A stretch of DNA of 64,000 nucleotides from Actinoplanes sp. KI2 (GCF_025630775.1 NZ_JAOSZE010000013.1:1-64000), one strand, 5' to 3'; positions 14,784 through 23,738 are shown, numbered from the stretch's first letter. The notes: generated from the sequence alone by a model not told the origin. Numbers and translations: made by a program.

Positions 14784-17105
14784 TCAAGCGGCCAGGGCGG
14801 TCAGCACCTTGGGCAGATCCGCGGTGTGCAGCACGCCGAGCCGCCGGGTGGCGCGGGTGACCGCGACGTAGAGGTCGGACAGGCCGCGCGGGCTCTCCGC
14901 GATGATCTCGTCCGGCTCGACCACCACCACCGCGTCGAACTCCAGCCCCTTCGCCTGCCGCACGGTCATCAGGACCACCTGGTTGAGCAGGTCGGGCTGC
15001 TCGCCGACGGCCGCGCCGGGGACCGCCTCGACCAGGTGCCGGCCCAGCTCGGGTTCGAGCCCCTCGGGCACCAGAACCCCGACCCGGCCCTCCCCGGCTT
15101 CGGCGGCCTCCAGGCGTACGGCCGCAATCACCTCCGCGGGAAGCGCGGCCCGCGGCACCCGCAGCGACCAGGGCGCCACACCGGCGGAGCGGACCGACCG
15201 GGGCGGCTGGAGTGCGGGGTCGACGGCCGCCAGCACGTCCGCCGCCACCGCCATCACCTCGGCCGGCGTGCGGTAGTTGACGGTCAGCTCGACCAGGTTC
15301 CAGCGCTGCGCGACGTACGGCTCGAAGACCTGCTCCCAGCCGGTGGTGCCGGCCAGCTCCGAGGTCTGCGCGACGTCGCCGACCACGGTCATCGAGCGGC
15401 TCGGGCAGCGGCGCATGAGCAGCCGCCAGGCCATCGGGGACAGCTCCTGCGCCTCGTCGACGATCACGTGGCCGAAGACCCAGGTGCGGTCGGCGGCGGC
15501 GCGCTCGGCGGCGGTACGCGTGTCGATCACCTCGTGCCGCTCGGCGAAGGCGCTGGCGTCCACGACGTCGATCGCGGAGAGGATCTCCTCCTCCTGATCC
15601 TCGAAGTCCAGCGAGCGGGAACCTTCGACGATCTCCAGTACGCCCTCCGCGTACTCGATCGCCTCGCGCCGCTCCACGGCCGCCTGCCGTTTCCGGAGCG
15701 TGTCGTCGACGCCGAGCAGCTCGGCCAGCTCGTCGAGCAGCGGCACGTCGGCCGGGGTCCAGCGGGCCTCGCGCGGGCGCAGCAGCAACCGCCACTCCTC
15801 GGCGGGCAGGTCGCCGGCCGCCGATTCCAGCCGGTCGGCGTCGCAGAGCAGGTCGCGCAGCACCTGGCGGGCGGTCAGCACCGGCCAGAAGTCGAACAGC
15901 GCCATCTGGACGTCGATGTCCTCGCGCAGCTCGCGGCGGGTCTCGGCGAGGTCGGCCTCGGAGAGCAGATTGTCGCCGCCCAGCGGGTCGGCGCCGATCC
16001 GCTCGGCGATCTGCAGCGACAGCGCGTGGATCGCCTCGGTCACGAAGATCTGCCGGGCCACGTTGTGCGGCCGGCCGGACTTGCGAGCCGCGGCCCGGGC
16101 GTCCTCGAGCACGGCCCGCTCGATGCGCAACGGGTAGCCGTCGTGGTCGACCTCGACGTGGTCGGGTGGCACGGTCTGCCGGTCGGCGACCGCCCGATTC
16201 AGCACATCGAGCATGCTCAGCCGGCCCTTCACCGCGGCCGCCGCGGGCGATTCCACCCCCTTCGCGTGTACGCCCGGGAACATGTCGCCGAGCGTGGCGA
16301 GCAGCACGCCGGTCTCCGCGAGCGACGGCAGCACCTGCGAGATGTAGCGCAGGAACGTGGTGTTCGGCCCCAGGATCAGCACGCCCTGCCTGGTCAGTTG
16401 CGCACGGTAGGTGTACAGCAGGTACGCCGCCCGGTGCAGCGCCACCGCCGTCTTCCCGGTGCCCGGGCCGCCCTGCACCACCATCACCCCGGCCAGTCCC
16501 GCCCGGATGACCTCGTCCTGCTCGGCCTGGATGGTCTCGACGATGTCGCGCATCCGCCCGGTCCGGCTCGCGGTCAGCGCCGACAGCAGCGCCGCCTCGC
16601 CGGTCACGTCCTCGCGCCCGCCGGCCCCGGCCGCCTCGAGGTCGAGCACCTCGTCGTCGATGCCGGTCAGGACCCGGCCGCGGGTGCGCAGGTGCCGGCG
16701 GCGGGTCACGCCGTCCGGCGAGACCGCGGTGGCGAGGTAGAACGGGCGGGCCGCGGGGGCCCGCCAGTCGACCAGCAGCGGGTCGCGGTCGTGCTCCTCG
16801 GCGGCGAGACCGAGCCGCCCGATGTACTGCGGCGCACCCGCGGCGAAATCGAGCCGGCCGAAACACAAACCGTTCTCGACCGCATTCATCTGGGCAAGTT
16901 GCTCGGCATAGTGGCCACGGGTGGCCTCGCGCTGGGCACGGCCCTGCGGGGTGCCGCCGGCCTCCAGCAGAATGGCCTTCAGCCGCTGATCTGCCAGGTC
17001 ACGCAGGTTGTCCAGGCGGTCATAGAGGGTGGTGAGGTACGCCTGCTCGGAACGGAGATCGTCCGCGGCGGAGCTTGACAATTCCACTCCCCTTTGTGGT
17101 AACAT
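14784..17105 (-). CDS. helR: HelR/HelD-type RNA polymerase recycling ATPase (773 aa)
   Basis: This is a UvrD-like superfamily 1 helicase without the usual DNA-repair layout, matching the HelD/HelR family that frees stalled or rifampicin-bound RNA polymerase. The N-terminus (EQAYLTTLYDRLDNLRDLADQRL) is the coiled-coil arm. LLVDWRAPAARPFYLAT is the family's conserved segment, the Walker A motif is GGPGTGKT at residues 212-219, and VIVDEAQELSPMAWRLLMRR is Walker B. VNYRTPAEVMAVAA and VMTVRQAKGLEFDAVVVVEP are late helicase motifs. The ATG at 17105 has no clear ribosome-binding site; a TTG at 17081 follows AGGGGAG and is an alternative. Rifampicin tolerance is a known role of some relatives, not shown here. 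Confidence 0.88.
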   Translation of the reverse strand: MLPQRGVELSSSAADDLRSEQAYLTTLYDRLDNLRDLADQRLKAILLEAGGTPQGRAQREATRGHYAEQLAQMNAVENGLCFGRLDFAAGAPQYIGRLGLAAEEHDRDPLLVDWRAPAARPFYLATAVSPDGVTRRRHLRTRGRVLTGIDDEVLDLEAAGAGGREDVTGEAALLSALTASRTGRMRDIVETIQAEQDEVIRAGLAGVMVVQGGPGTGKTAVALHRAAYLLYTYRAQLTRQGVLILGPNTTFLRYISQVLPSLAETGVLLATLGDMFPGVHAKGVESPAAAAVKGRLSMLDVLNRAVADRQTVPPDHVEVDHDGYPLRIERAVLEDARAAARKSGRPHNVARQIFVTEAIHALSLQIAERIGADPLGGDNLLSEADLAETRRELREDIDVQMALFDFWPVLTARQVLRDLLCDADRLESAAGDLPAEEWRLLLRPREARWTPADVPLLDELAELLGVDDTLRKRQAAVERREAIEYAEGVLEIVEGSRSLDFEDQEEEILSAIDVVDASAFAERHEVIDTRTAAERAAADRTWVFGHVIVDEAQELSPMAWRLLMRRCPSRSMTVVGDVAQTSELAGTTGWEQVFEPYVAQRWNLVELTVNYRTPAEVMAVAADVLAAVDPALQPPRSVRSAGVAPWSLRVPRAALPAEVIAAVRLEAAEAGEGRVGVLVPEGLEPELGRHLVEAVPGAAVGEQPDLLNQVVLMTVRQAKGLEFDAVVVVEPDEIIAESPRGLSDLYVAVTRATRRLGVLHTADLPKVLTALAA

Positions 17106-17113
17106 ACGCCAGC

Positions 17114-17156
17114 GGTGACCACCTGTGTCTAATTAAAATCAGGGGTCACCTTTTTT
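17114..17156. promoter_or_regulatory. AT-rich divergent region with inverted repeat
   Basis: GGTGACC at 17114-17120 and GGTCACC at 17144-17150 form an inverted repeat around an AT-rich spacer (TAATTAAAAT), and a T6 run follows at 17151-17156. It lies just upstream of helR in the divergent region. It could be an operator for helR, or a weak terminator-like hairpin on the plus strand. No match to the rifampicin-associated element I remember from Streptomyces was seen. Confidence 0.5.
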
Positions 17157-17282
17157 ATTGCTCGACAATCGGCCAGAATAGCCGATCGACGCCGATGCCC
17201 CAAGCGGTGACGGCGCTGTCCGCAATCTGTCAGCTCCCCCGGCGAGCGTTACGCCCAGGGGTGTCTCGGACTTAACCGTGGC

Positions 17283-17801
17283 ATGAACCACGACCACCCG
17301 ATCCGACGTCTCGGCGCGCTCGCCCTCACCGCGGCCGCCGCCCTCGCCCTCGTCACGGCGTGCTCCGGCAGCGACGACAAGCCGGAGGGGAGCGCCGCGC
17401 AGGCCGCCGCCAACGGCACCGAGCCCAAGACCATCGACGGCGCCAAGGCTGCCGCGCAGACCGTCTTCGATCGGTTCGCGTCCGGCGACTACGCCGGGAC
17501 CTGGGACATGTACACCGCCGCCGGCCAGGCCGCGATCAGCCGGGACGACTTCGTCAAGCTGAACGACGCCTGCTCCCGCCGGGGCCTGGCGATCCAGCTG
17601 ACCGGCGCCCGGATGGACGACGCGGACCACGCGATCGTGATCGCCAAGCAGATGGCGGCCACGCAGTCGTACACGATGGTGTACGAGAACAACGCGTGGC
17701 GGCTGGAGCCGGCGAAGCAGGGCCTGGCGCTGTACAGGCTCGGCGTGGCCAAGGCGATCGCCGCCCAGAAGCTGTCCGGCACCTGTGCCGGACAGCAGTA
17801 G
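17283..17801 (+). CDS. Lipoprotein with NTF2-like domain (172 aa)
   Basis: The signal peptide ends in LVTAC, placing the lipidated cysteine at about residue 27, followed by a Ser/Gly/Asp-rich spacer. The mature domain (AAAQTVFDRFASGDYAGTWDMYTAAGQAAISRDDFVKLN) and the closing segment MVYENNAWRLEP resemble NTF2-like lipoproteins of actinobacteria. No enzymatic residues are evident. It is divergent from helR and followed by a strong hairpin. Its role is unknown. Confidence 0.82.
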   Translation: MNHDHPIRRLGALALTAAAALALVTACSGSDDKPEGSAAQAAANGTEPKTIDGAKAAAQTVFDRFASGDYAGTWDMYTAAGQAAISRDDFVKLNDACSRRGLAIQLTGARMDDADHAIVIAKQMAATQSYTMVYENNAWRLEPAKQGLALYRLGVAKAIAAQKLSGTCAGQQ

Positions 17802-17808
17802 AGACACG

Positions 17809-17838
17809 GACGCCCGCCGCGGTGTCGCGGCGGGCGTC
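17809..17838. terminator. Hairpin between lipoprotein gene and sigma factor B
   Basis: GACGCCCGCCGCG at 17809-17821 pairs perfectly with 17826-17838, a 13-bp stem with a 4-nt loop (GTGT). It sits between convergent genes eight bases after the lipoprotein stop. There is no long T tract, which is common for GC-rich actinobacterial terminators. Confidence 0.8.
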
Positions 17839-17845
17839 GCTGCGG

Positions 17846-18697
17846 TCAGGCGGCCGCCGGCAACCCGTCGGGGCCGGTCATGGCGAGCCGGGTACGGACG
17901 TCGCCGCGTACCGCGATCTGCTCGTAGTAGGCGGCCCGCCGCCGTGCCACGCAGCCCTCCTTCGGGGGGTTCTGCGCCGCGAGCGCCGGGTCCAGGTGGG
18001 TGTTCAGCCCGTCGCGCAGCAGGACCAGCGCCTCGGCACGCAGCTGCGACACCCGCGACTCGGTGACACCGAGGTCCTCGGCGATCCGGGCCATCGGCCG
18101 CTCGTCGAAGAAGTAGCCCTGCACCACCACGCGCAGCCGCTCGGGCAGCGCGTCGACCGCGTGCCGCAGGTAGCCCAGCCGCTCCCGGAGGATCAGCATC
18201 TCCTCCGGACCGGCGCTCGGCTCGGTGACCATGTCGTCGGCGGCGGCGGTGGCGAAGCCCTGCAGGCTGAACACCACGGCGCGATGCACGTCGTCGTCGG
18301 CGCTCTCGATGTCCTCGACGGTGCAGCCCATCCGCTCGGCAACCTCCCGCACGGTCGGCGTACGGCCCAGCTCGGCGGTCAGCTCCTGGCGGGCCGAGTC
18401 GGTGCGGCGGGCGCGCTGGCGCACCGAGCGGCTGGCCCAGTCGAGGCCGCGCAGCTCGTCCAGCAGGGCACCGCGGACGCGGGCCGCCGCGAACCGGGCG
18501 AACGGGACGCCACGGCTCGCGTCGAAGCCACGGGCCGCATGCACGAGGGCCGCATAGCCTGCCGACATCAGGTCGTCGCGGTTGACGTGCTGCGGCACCC
18601 TGGCCAGCATCTCTCGGACCAGGTGGCCGACGAGCGGCATGTGATCCTGGACGATGTCCGTGCCGCCGCGGCGTTCGACGGAGGGTGCACCGCTCAT
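17846..18697 (-). CDS. FliA/WhiG-type RNA polymerase sigma factor, paralogue B (283 aa)
   Basis: It has the same layout as the factor at 13809-14732: MPLVGHLVREMLARVP, DDLMSAGYAALVHAARGFD, FARFAAARVRGALLDELRGLDWASRSVR, then region 4 LPERLRVVVQGYFFDERPMARIAEDLGVTESRVSQLRAEAL. The tail RRRAAYYEQIAVRGDVRTRLAMTGP is also shared, so the two are close paralogues that diverged in the middle. The ATG at 18697 follows GAGGAG; the longer open frame to 18817 is not needed. The gene is monocistronic and divergent from the DEAD-box helicase gene. Which regulon each factor drives cannot be told from sequence. Confidence 0.9.
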   Translation of the reverse strand: MSGAPSVERRGGTDIVQDHMPLVGHLVREMLARVPQHVNRDDLMSAGYAALVHAARGFDASRGVPFARFAAARVRGALLDELRGLDWASRSVRQRARRTDSARQELTAELGRTPTVREVAERMGCTVEDIESADDDVHRAVVFSLQGFATAAADDMVTEPSAGPEEMLILRERLGYLRHAVDALPERLRVVVQGYFFDERPMARIAEDLGVTESRVSQLRAEALVLLRDGLNTHLDPALAAQNPPKEGCVARRRAAYYEQIAVRGDVRTRLAMTGPDGLPAAA

Positions 18698-18893
18698 GGT
18701 GGGGGTCTCCTCGCGGTAACGCCCGGTCCGGGGTTCCCGGGCACTGAGGAGAAACGGTGATCGGCATTGAGTGCCAATCAGGTCTGGGACGGTTGCGGAG
18801 CGGTTGCTTCTCAGCACGGTCCGTTGCCATTGGGCGGGTGCTTCTATGCTTGATCGTTCGGTCCCACCGGCGACCCCTTGGAGTACCTGCTAC

Positions 18894-20399
18894 ATGACCA
18901 CGTTCACCGAGCTCGGCGTACCGGCCGTCCTCACCACGGCCCTTGCCGAACTCGGCATCACCACCCCGTTCCCGATCCAGGCGGCCACCCTGCCCGACTC
19001 GCTCGCCGGCCGGGACGTCCTCGGCCGCGGGAAGACCGGATCCGGCAAGACGTACGCGTTCGTGCTGCCGGTACTGACCCGGCTGGCCGCCTCGCGCACG
19101 CCCCGCCGGGCCGGCCGGCCGCGCGCCCTGATCCTGGCGCCCACCCGCGAGCTGGCCAGCCAGATCGACGCCAGCCTCGCCCCGCTCGCCGCCGCGCTCG
19201 GCCTGCGCACGCTGGTCGTCTTCGGCGGCGTCGGACCCGGCCCGCAGATCAAGGGCCTCGCCGCCGGCGTCGACGTGCTGGTGGCCTGCCCCGGCCGGCT
19301 CGACGACCACCTGCGCAACGGGCACGCCTCGCTGGACGCGGTCGAGATCACCGTGCTCGACGAGGCCGACCACATGGCCGACCTGGGCTTCCTGCCGGTG
19401 GTCCGCCGGCTGCTCGAGCAGACCCCGCGGGACGGGCAGCGGCTGCTCTTCTCGGCGACCCTGGACAACGGGGTCGACGTGCTGGTCAAGCGCTTCCTGC
19501 GGAAGCCGGTGACGCACTCGCTCGCCGAGAAGGCGGTCGAGATGACCCACCACGTGCTGCACGTGCGCGGGGACGACCGCTTCCACGTGCTGGTGGACCT
19601 GCTGGCCGCGCCCGGCCGGACGGTGGTCTTCACCCGGACCAAGCGGCGGGCCAAGGTGCTGACCCGGCAGCTGGTTGCGGCCGGGGTGCCGGCCGTCGAG
19701 CTGCACGGGAACCTCGCCCAGAACGCCCGCAACCGGAACCTGGCGGCGTTCGCCGACGGCAGCGCGGAGACGCTGGTGGCGACGGACATCGCGGCCCGCG
19801 GCATCCACGTCGACGACGTCGCACTGGTGATCCACGCCGATCCGCCGGTCGAGCACAAGGCCTACCTGCACCGGTCGGGGCGGACGGCCCGGGCTGGGGC
19901 GCAGGGCACGGTGGTCACCCTGATGACCGACGATCAGCAGGCGGAGGTGCGTGATCTGACCCGCAAGGCCGGCGTGCGCCCGACCACCAGCCGGATCCGG
20001 CCGGGCGACCCGCTGCTGGCCGAGCTGGCACCCGGGGAGCGCCGGTTCGTCGCGGCGCCGGTCGCCCCGGCTCCGGCGACCCGGCCGGGCCCCGGGACAC
20101 CCGCCGGCGGCCGTCCGGGCCGCTCCCACGGGCGCGGCGCGGCGCAGCCGGATGCGGCCGGCCAAGGATCGCGCGGTCAGTCCCGCACCCGCTCGGCGGC
20201 GGCGAGCTCCGGTGGGCAGGCCCGCACCCGTTCGGCGGCGGCGAGCTCCGGTGGCCAGGCCCGCACCCGTTCGGCGGCGGCGAGCTCCGGTGGCCAGGCC
20301 CGCACCCGTTCGGGGCCGGCCGCGGCCTCCGGTGGCGGCGGGGCGGCGGCGTTCTCCGCCTCCAGCCGGGCCGGCGGTCGCCGGCGGGGCGGCCGCTGA
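18894..20399 (+). CDS. DEAD-box RNA helicase with repeat tail (501 aa)
   Basis: This is an ATP-dependent RNA helicase. The Q motif is TPFPIQ, Walker A GKTGSGKT, motif Ia PTRELASQI, motif II DEAD, motif III SAT, and motif VI HRSGRTARAG, all in order over ~380 residues. The remaining ~120 residues are basic and low in complexity, with 13-residue units (Ala-Arg-Thr-Arg-Ser-Ala3-Ser2-Gly2-Gln) repeated three times plus a fragment. Such basic tails usually bind RNA. The ATG at 18894 lies ten bases after GGAG. Its stop is two bases from the convergent LuxR-type gene. Confidence 0.9.
   Translation: MTTFTELGVPAVLTTALAELGITTPFPIQAATLPDSLAGRDVLGRGKTGSGKTYAFVLPVLTRLAASRTPRRAGRPRALILAPTRELASQIDASLAPLAAALGLRTLVVFGGVGPGPQIKGLAAGVDVLVACPGRLDDHLRNGHASLDAVEITVLDEADHMADLGFLPVVRRLLEQTPRDGQRLLFSATLDNGVDVLVKRFLRKPVTHSLAEKAVEMTHHVLHVRGDDRFHVLVDLLAAPGRTVVFTRTKRRAKVLTRQLVAAGVPAVELHGNLAQNARNRNLAAFADGSAETLVATDIAARGIHVDDVALVIHADPPVEHKAYLHRSGRTARAGAQGTVVTLMTDDQQAEVRDLTRKAGVRPTTSRIRPGDPLLAELAPGERRFVAAPVAPAPATRPGPGTPAGGRPGRSHGRGAAQPDAAGQGSRGQSRTRSAAASSGGQARTRSAAASSGGQARTRSAAASSGGQARTRSGPAAASGGGGAAAFSASSRAGGRRRGGR
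20181..20320. repeat. 39-bp coding tandem repeat
   Basis: Three full 39-bp copies lie at 20181-20219, 20220-20258 and 20259-20297, the last two identical, with a partial fourth to 20320. They encode the basic 13-residue units in the tail of the DEAD-box helicase. The near identity points to recent expansion by slippage or recombination. Confidence 0.95.
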
Positions 20400-20401
20400 G
20401 G

Positions 20402-23035
20402 TCAGCCCGCCGCGTCGCGGCGTTCGGTCGCCAACCGGGCCAGCTCGGTCCGGTTGGCGACCTGAAGTTTCGCGTAGACATGGGCCAGGTGGGTCTTCAC
20501 CGTCCCCCGGCCGATGAAGAGCCGCGCGCCGATCTCCACATTGGAGAGACCCTGCACCGCCAGCTCGACGACGGACACCTCGGCCGGGGTCAGGCTTTCC
20601 CAGCCGGCGTCCGGGCGCCGGCGCGGCCCGCGGGCCTTGGCGGCGTAGGCGACGGCCGCCCGCACCTCCATCTCCCGGCCGCGGTCGAGGGCGTCCGCCG
20701 GCAGCGCCGACGCGGTGCCCTCCGGCCGGCTGCGCGGCGCGGCACCGGCGTCCTCCCTAGCGCGCTCGGCCGCACCGGTCAGCATCCCGGCGAGCTCGGC
20801 CGCGCCGCGCCGCCGGTGCAGCTCGGCCAGCGCCTCCAGGCTGGCGAGGTAGCCGAGCACCAGGTCGTGGTCCATCCGGATGCGCAACGCCTCGTGATGC
20901 AGCCGCAGCGCCCGTTCGGGATCGCTGTCGTGCACGAGCAGCGCCCACTCGTCGACCACCCCGGCCCGGATCCGGGGCATCGCCGGCGTCAGGGGCGCGC
21001 TCTCCAGCGCCGCGAGGGTCCGGCCGGCGGCCTCGTGCTCGCCCGCCAGCCGCAGCGCGCCGGCCAGCACCAGCCGGGTCTCCGGCGCCAGCCCTTCGTC
21101 GCTGGGCGCCGGCTGCCACCGCCCCTCCAGCCGGCACCACCGCACCGCCTCCGCCGGGCGCCCGCCGGCCAGCGCCAGCATCGCCTTGGTCCGTTCCCAC
21201 CCGGTGATGAACGGGAGGTCCCCGGCGAGCAGCGATTCGATCGGCGCCAGCGCCCGCTCGGCCTCCGCCACCCGCCCCTGCAACACCCGGATCTCGGCCA
21301 GCACGCACCGGGTCGAGCCGGTCCAGTGGAAGTCCCGTAGCGGCGCCGCCGTCTCGACCGCCCGCTCGGCCAGCTCCCCGGCGCGCCGCAGATCGCCCGC
21401 CCGCGCGGTGGCCAGCGCCAGCCAGCACAGCGCGAGCGCCGCCACGCCCCGATCACCCCGGGCGATCGGCCCCGCCACCGCCGCCTCGAGGTGCCCGATC
21501 GCCTCCGGATACCGGTCGGCCAGCACGTGGATCAGCCCGATGAGCGCCTCGGCCGAGTCGGCGACGAACAGGTCGCCGGCCGCGAGCGCCTCCGCCCGGG
21601 CCGCCCGGGCCTCGTCGAGGGCCGCGTCGAGGCCGACCATCAGGTGCCCGACCGCGGTCAGGGCCCGGCTGATCCGGGCGGCCGCCGGCGCGCCGGCCTC
21701 GACCGCCAGCTCCCGGGCGGCGTGCGCCACCTGGTACGCCTCCATGCCCGGCAGCCCGGTGTCGGCCACCAGCGCGAACGCCGCCAGCACGTCGGCCTGC
21801 AGCGGGGTCCGCTCGTTCGCGCCGCGATCGGCGGCCCGGCGGAGCAGCCGTACGCCCTCGCCGCCGCGCCCCTCCAGATGCCACAGCCACGCGCAGGCCA
21901 CCGCGAGCCGCCGGCCCCGGCTCGGGTCCGGTTGGGAAAGCCCCCACTCGATCGCCGCGCGGATGTTCGGGTACGCCGCACCGACCCGCGCCCGCCACTC
22001 GTCCTTGTCCGTGGTCAGCGTCGGTGCCAGCTGCTCCACCAGGTCGAGGTGCAGATCGAGGTGCCGGTCGCGGATGCCGGTCATCTCGCCGGCCTCCGTC
22101 AACCGATCCATCGCGTACGCCCGGACCACGCCCAACATCCGGTAGGTCGCCTCGCTGCCGGTGGTGTCGGCCACCACCAGCGATTTGTCGACCAGCCCGC
22201 GCAGCGCCCGCAGGCCGTGGGGCTCGACCAGCACGGCCCCCGCGCCGAAGCCCGGCTCGTAAACAGCCAGCCGCCGGAACAGCACCCGCTCGTCCTCGTC
22301 GAGCAGGTCGTGGCTCCAGCGCATCGAGCCTTCGAGGGTCTGCTGCCGGAACGGTGCGGTCCGCGCGCCGCCCTCCAGCAGGGTGAACGGGCTGCCCAGC
22401 GAGTCGGCGATCTGGGACACGGAGAGCGTGCCGGCCCAGCCGGCGGCCAGCTCCAGGGCGAGCGGCAGCCGGTCGAGCCGGTCGCAGAGCCGCCGGGCCC
22501 CGGCGCTGTCACCGATCCTGGATCGTTCGAGGAACAGCGCCAGCGCGTCGGCCAGGCTCAGCGGCGGCACCCGCCACACCCGCTCGCCGGCAGCGCCCAG
22601 CGGGGCGCGACTGGTGGCCAGCACCGCGACGCCCGGGCAGCCGGCCAGGATCGCCGCGGCCAGCCGGGCCGCGCCGTCCAGGACGTGCTCGCAGTTGTCC
22701 AGCACGATCGTCAGCTCGCGGTCGCGCAGCGCGGCGACCACCGCCGGCACCGGGTCGAAGCCGGCCGGCACCAGCACCTCCAGCGCCTCGGCGGCCCGGC
22801 GCCCGACCCGCTCGGGGTCGGGGTCGTTCTCCCCGGACCCGTCCAGCGCCTCGAGGCCGACCCAGCACGAGTCGGCCGCCGCGCGGGCGACCCGGATCGC
22901 GAGCCGGGTCTTTCCGCAGCCGCCCGGGCCGACCAGGGTCAGCAGTCGACCGGCGGTCACTGCCGGCTCGATCGCGGCCAGCTCCTCGGCTCGGCCGACG
23001 AAGCTCGTCAGCTCGGGTGGCGGAGAAGCCGGCAT
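20402..23035 (-). CDS. AAA-ATPase LuxR-family regulator (877 aa)
   Basis: The N-terminal NTPase domain has FVGRAEELAAIE, Walker A GPGGCGKT at residues 36-43 and LTIVLDNCEHVLDGAA as the Walker B/sensor segment. GDSAGARRLCDRLDRLPLALELAAG is the NB-ARC/STAND GLPLA-type motif. A long helical TPR-like region follows, and the C-terminus is a LuxR helix-turn-helix (LTPAEVSVVELAVQGLSNVEIGARLFIGRGTVKTHL). STAND regulators of this type bind ATP and an inducer and then activate transcription. I chose the ATG at 23035; the open frame extends to 24169 without support. It diverges from the DHFR-like gene, whose start is 60 bases away. Confidence 0.87.
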   Translation of the reverse strand: MPASPPPELTSFVGRAEELAAIEPAVTAGRLLTLVGPGGCGKTRLAIRVARAAADSCWVGLEALDGSGENDPDPERVGRRAAEALEVLVPAGFDPVPAVVAALRDRELTIVLDNCEHVLDGAARLAAAILAGCPGVAVLATSRAPLGAAGERVWRVPPLSLADALALFLERSRIGDSAGARRLCDRLDRLPLALELAAGWAGTLSVSQIADSLGSPFTLLEGGARTAPFRQQTLEGSMRWSHDLLDEDERVLFRRLAVYEPGFGAGAVLVEPHGLRALRGLVDKSLVVADTTGSEATYRMLGVVRAYAMDRLTEAGEMTGIRDRHLDLHLDLVEQLAPTLTTDKDEWRARVGAAYPNIRAAIEWGLSQPDPSRGRRLAVACAWLWHLEGRGGEGVRLLRRAADRGANERTPLQADVLAAFALVADTGLPGMEAYQVAHAARELAVEAGAPAAARISRALTAVGHLMVGLDAALDEARAARAEALAAGDLFVADSAEALIGLIHVLADRYPEAIGHLEAAVAGPIARGDRGVAALALCWLALATARAGDLRRAGELAERAVETAAPLRDFHWTGSTRCVLAEIRVLQGRVAEAERALAPIESLLAGDLPFITGWERTKAMLALAGGRPAEAVRWCRLEGRWQPAPSDEGLAPETRLVLAGALRLAGEHEAAGRTLAALESAPLTPAMPRIRAGVVDEWALLVHDSDPERALRLHHEALRIRMDHDLVLGYLASLEALAELHRRRGAAELAGMLTGAAERAREDAGAAPRSRPEGTASALPADALDRGREMEVRAAVAYAAKARGPRRRPDAGWESLTPAEVSVVELAVQGLSNVEIGARLFIGRGTVKTHLAHVYAKLQVANRTELARLATERRDAAG

Positions 23036-23095
23036 CCCCGGAAGTCTGCCAGGTGGCAGATGTTCTTCCCGGGCCAGGCGGACAGGATTCAGGGC

Positions 23096-23710
23096 ATGAC
23101 ATCGAACGCGAACAGCCAGAACAGCAGCGGCCGCCGAGTGGTCGGCAACATCTCCCTCTCCCTCGACGGCCGGATCAGCGGCGCCGGCGGCGAGTTCGAC
23201 ATGGGCTGGATCGTCCCGCACGCGGTGACCGGGGCGGCCCGCGAGCACATGATCCGGGTGACCGGACCGGCCACCACCGCCCTGCTCGGCCGGAAGAACT
23301 ACCAGGGCTTCGGCGGCTTCTGGCCGGCCGTTGCCAAGGACGAGAACGCCGACCCCCGCGACCGCGCCTTCGCCGAGTGGCTCAACGCGGTGGAGAAGGT
23401 GGTCTTCTCGACGACGCTGACCGACGCGCCGTGGGAGAACTCCCGGCTCGCCGGCGCCGACCCGGCCTCGGTCGTCCGGGAGCTGCGCGAGCGGCCGGGC
23501 GGCGACATCATCGTGCTCGCCAGCGCCAGCGTGATCCGGGCGCTGCTGGAGGCCGGCGAGCTCGACCGGCTGAGCATCACGCTCTGCCCCGAGATCGTCG
23601 GCGGGGGCCGTCGCCTGCTCGACGACGGCCTGCCCGCCGGGTCCTGGTCGCTGACCGACCTGGCGACGACCGAGTCGGGCGCGATCTGCCTGATCTACGA
23701 CCGGAAGTAG
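23096..23710 (+). CDS. Dihydrofolate reductase-like (RibD C-terminal fold) protein (204 aa)
   Basis: VVGNISLSLDGRISG near the N-terminus is the first strand and loop of the DHFR/RibD-C fold, TTALLGRKNYQGFGGFWP is the family's GRxTY-like segment, and GDIIVLASASVIRALLEAGELDRLSITLCPEIVGGGRRLL is the NADPH-binding half. Proteins of this type are numerous in actinobacteria and reduce unknown substrates. The ATG at 23096 fits the homology. Its last codons form the first half of a 24-bp tandem duplication shared with the convergent YceI gene. Confidence 0.87.
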   Translation: MTSNANSQNSSGRRVVGNISLSLDGRISGAGGEFDMGWIVPHAVTGAAREHMIRVTGPATTALLGRKNYQGFGGFWPAVAKDENADPRDRAFAEWLNAVEKVVFSTTLTDAPWENSRLAGADPASVVRELRERPGGDIIVLASASVIRALLEAGELDRLSITLCPEIVGGGRRLLDDGLPAGSWSLTDLATTESGAICLIYDRK

Positions 23711-23738
23711 ATCTTGATCTATGACCGGAAGTAGACCT
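23691..23738. repeat. 24-bp tandem duplication spanning two convergent 3' ends
   Basis: 23691-23714 and 23715-23738 are adjacent copies of the same 24-bp sequence with two differences. The first copy holds the stop codon of the DHFR-like gene. The second, read on the other strand, encodes the last residues and stop of the YceI-like gene. Confidence 0.92.

Noticed and set aside
17114..17156. Rifampicin-associated element upstream of helR
   Set aside because: The inverted repeat present does not resemble the 19-bp element I remember from Streptomyces, so I list it only as an unassigned inverted repeat.
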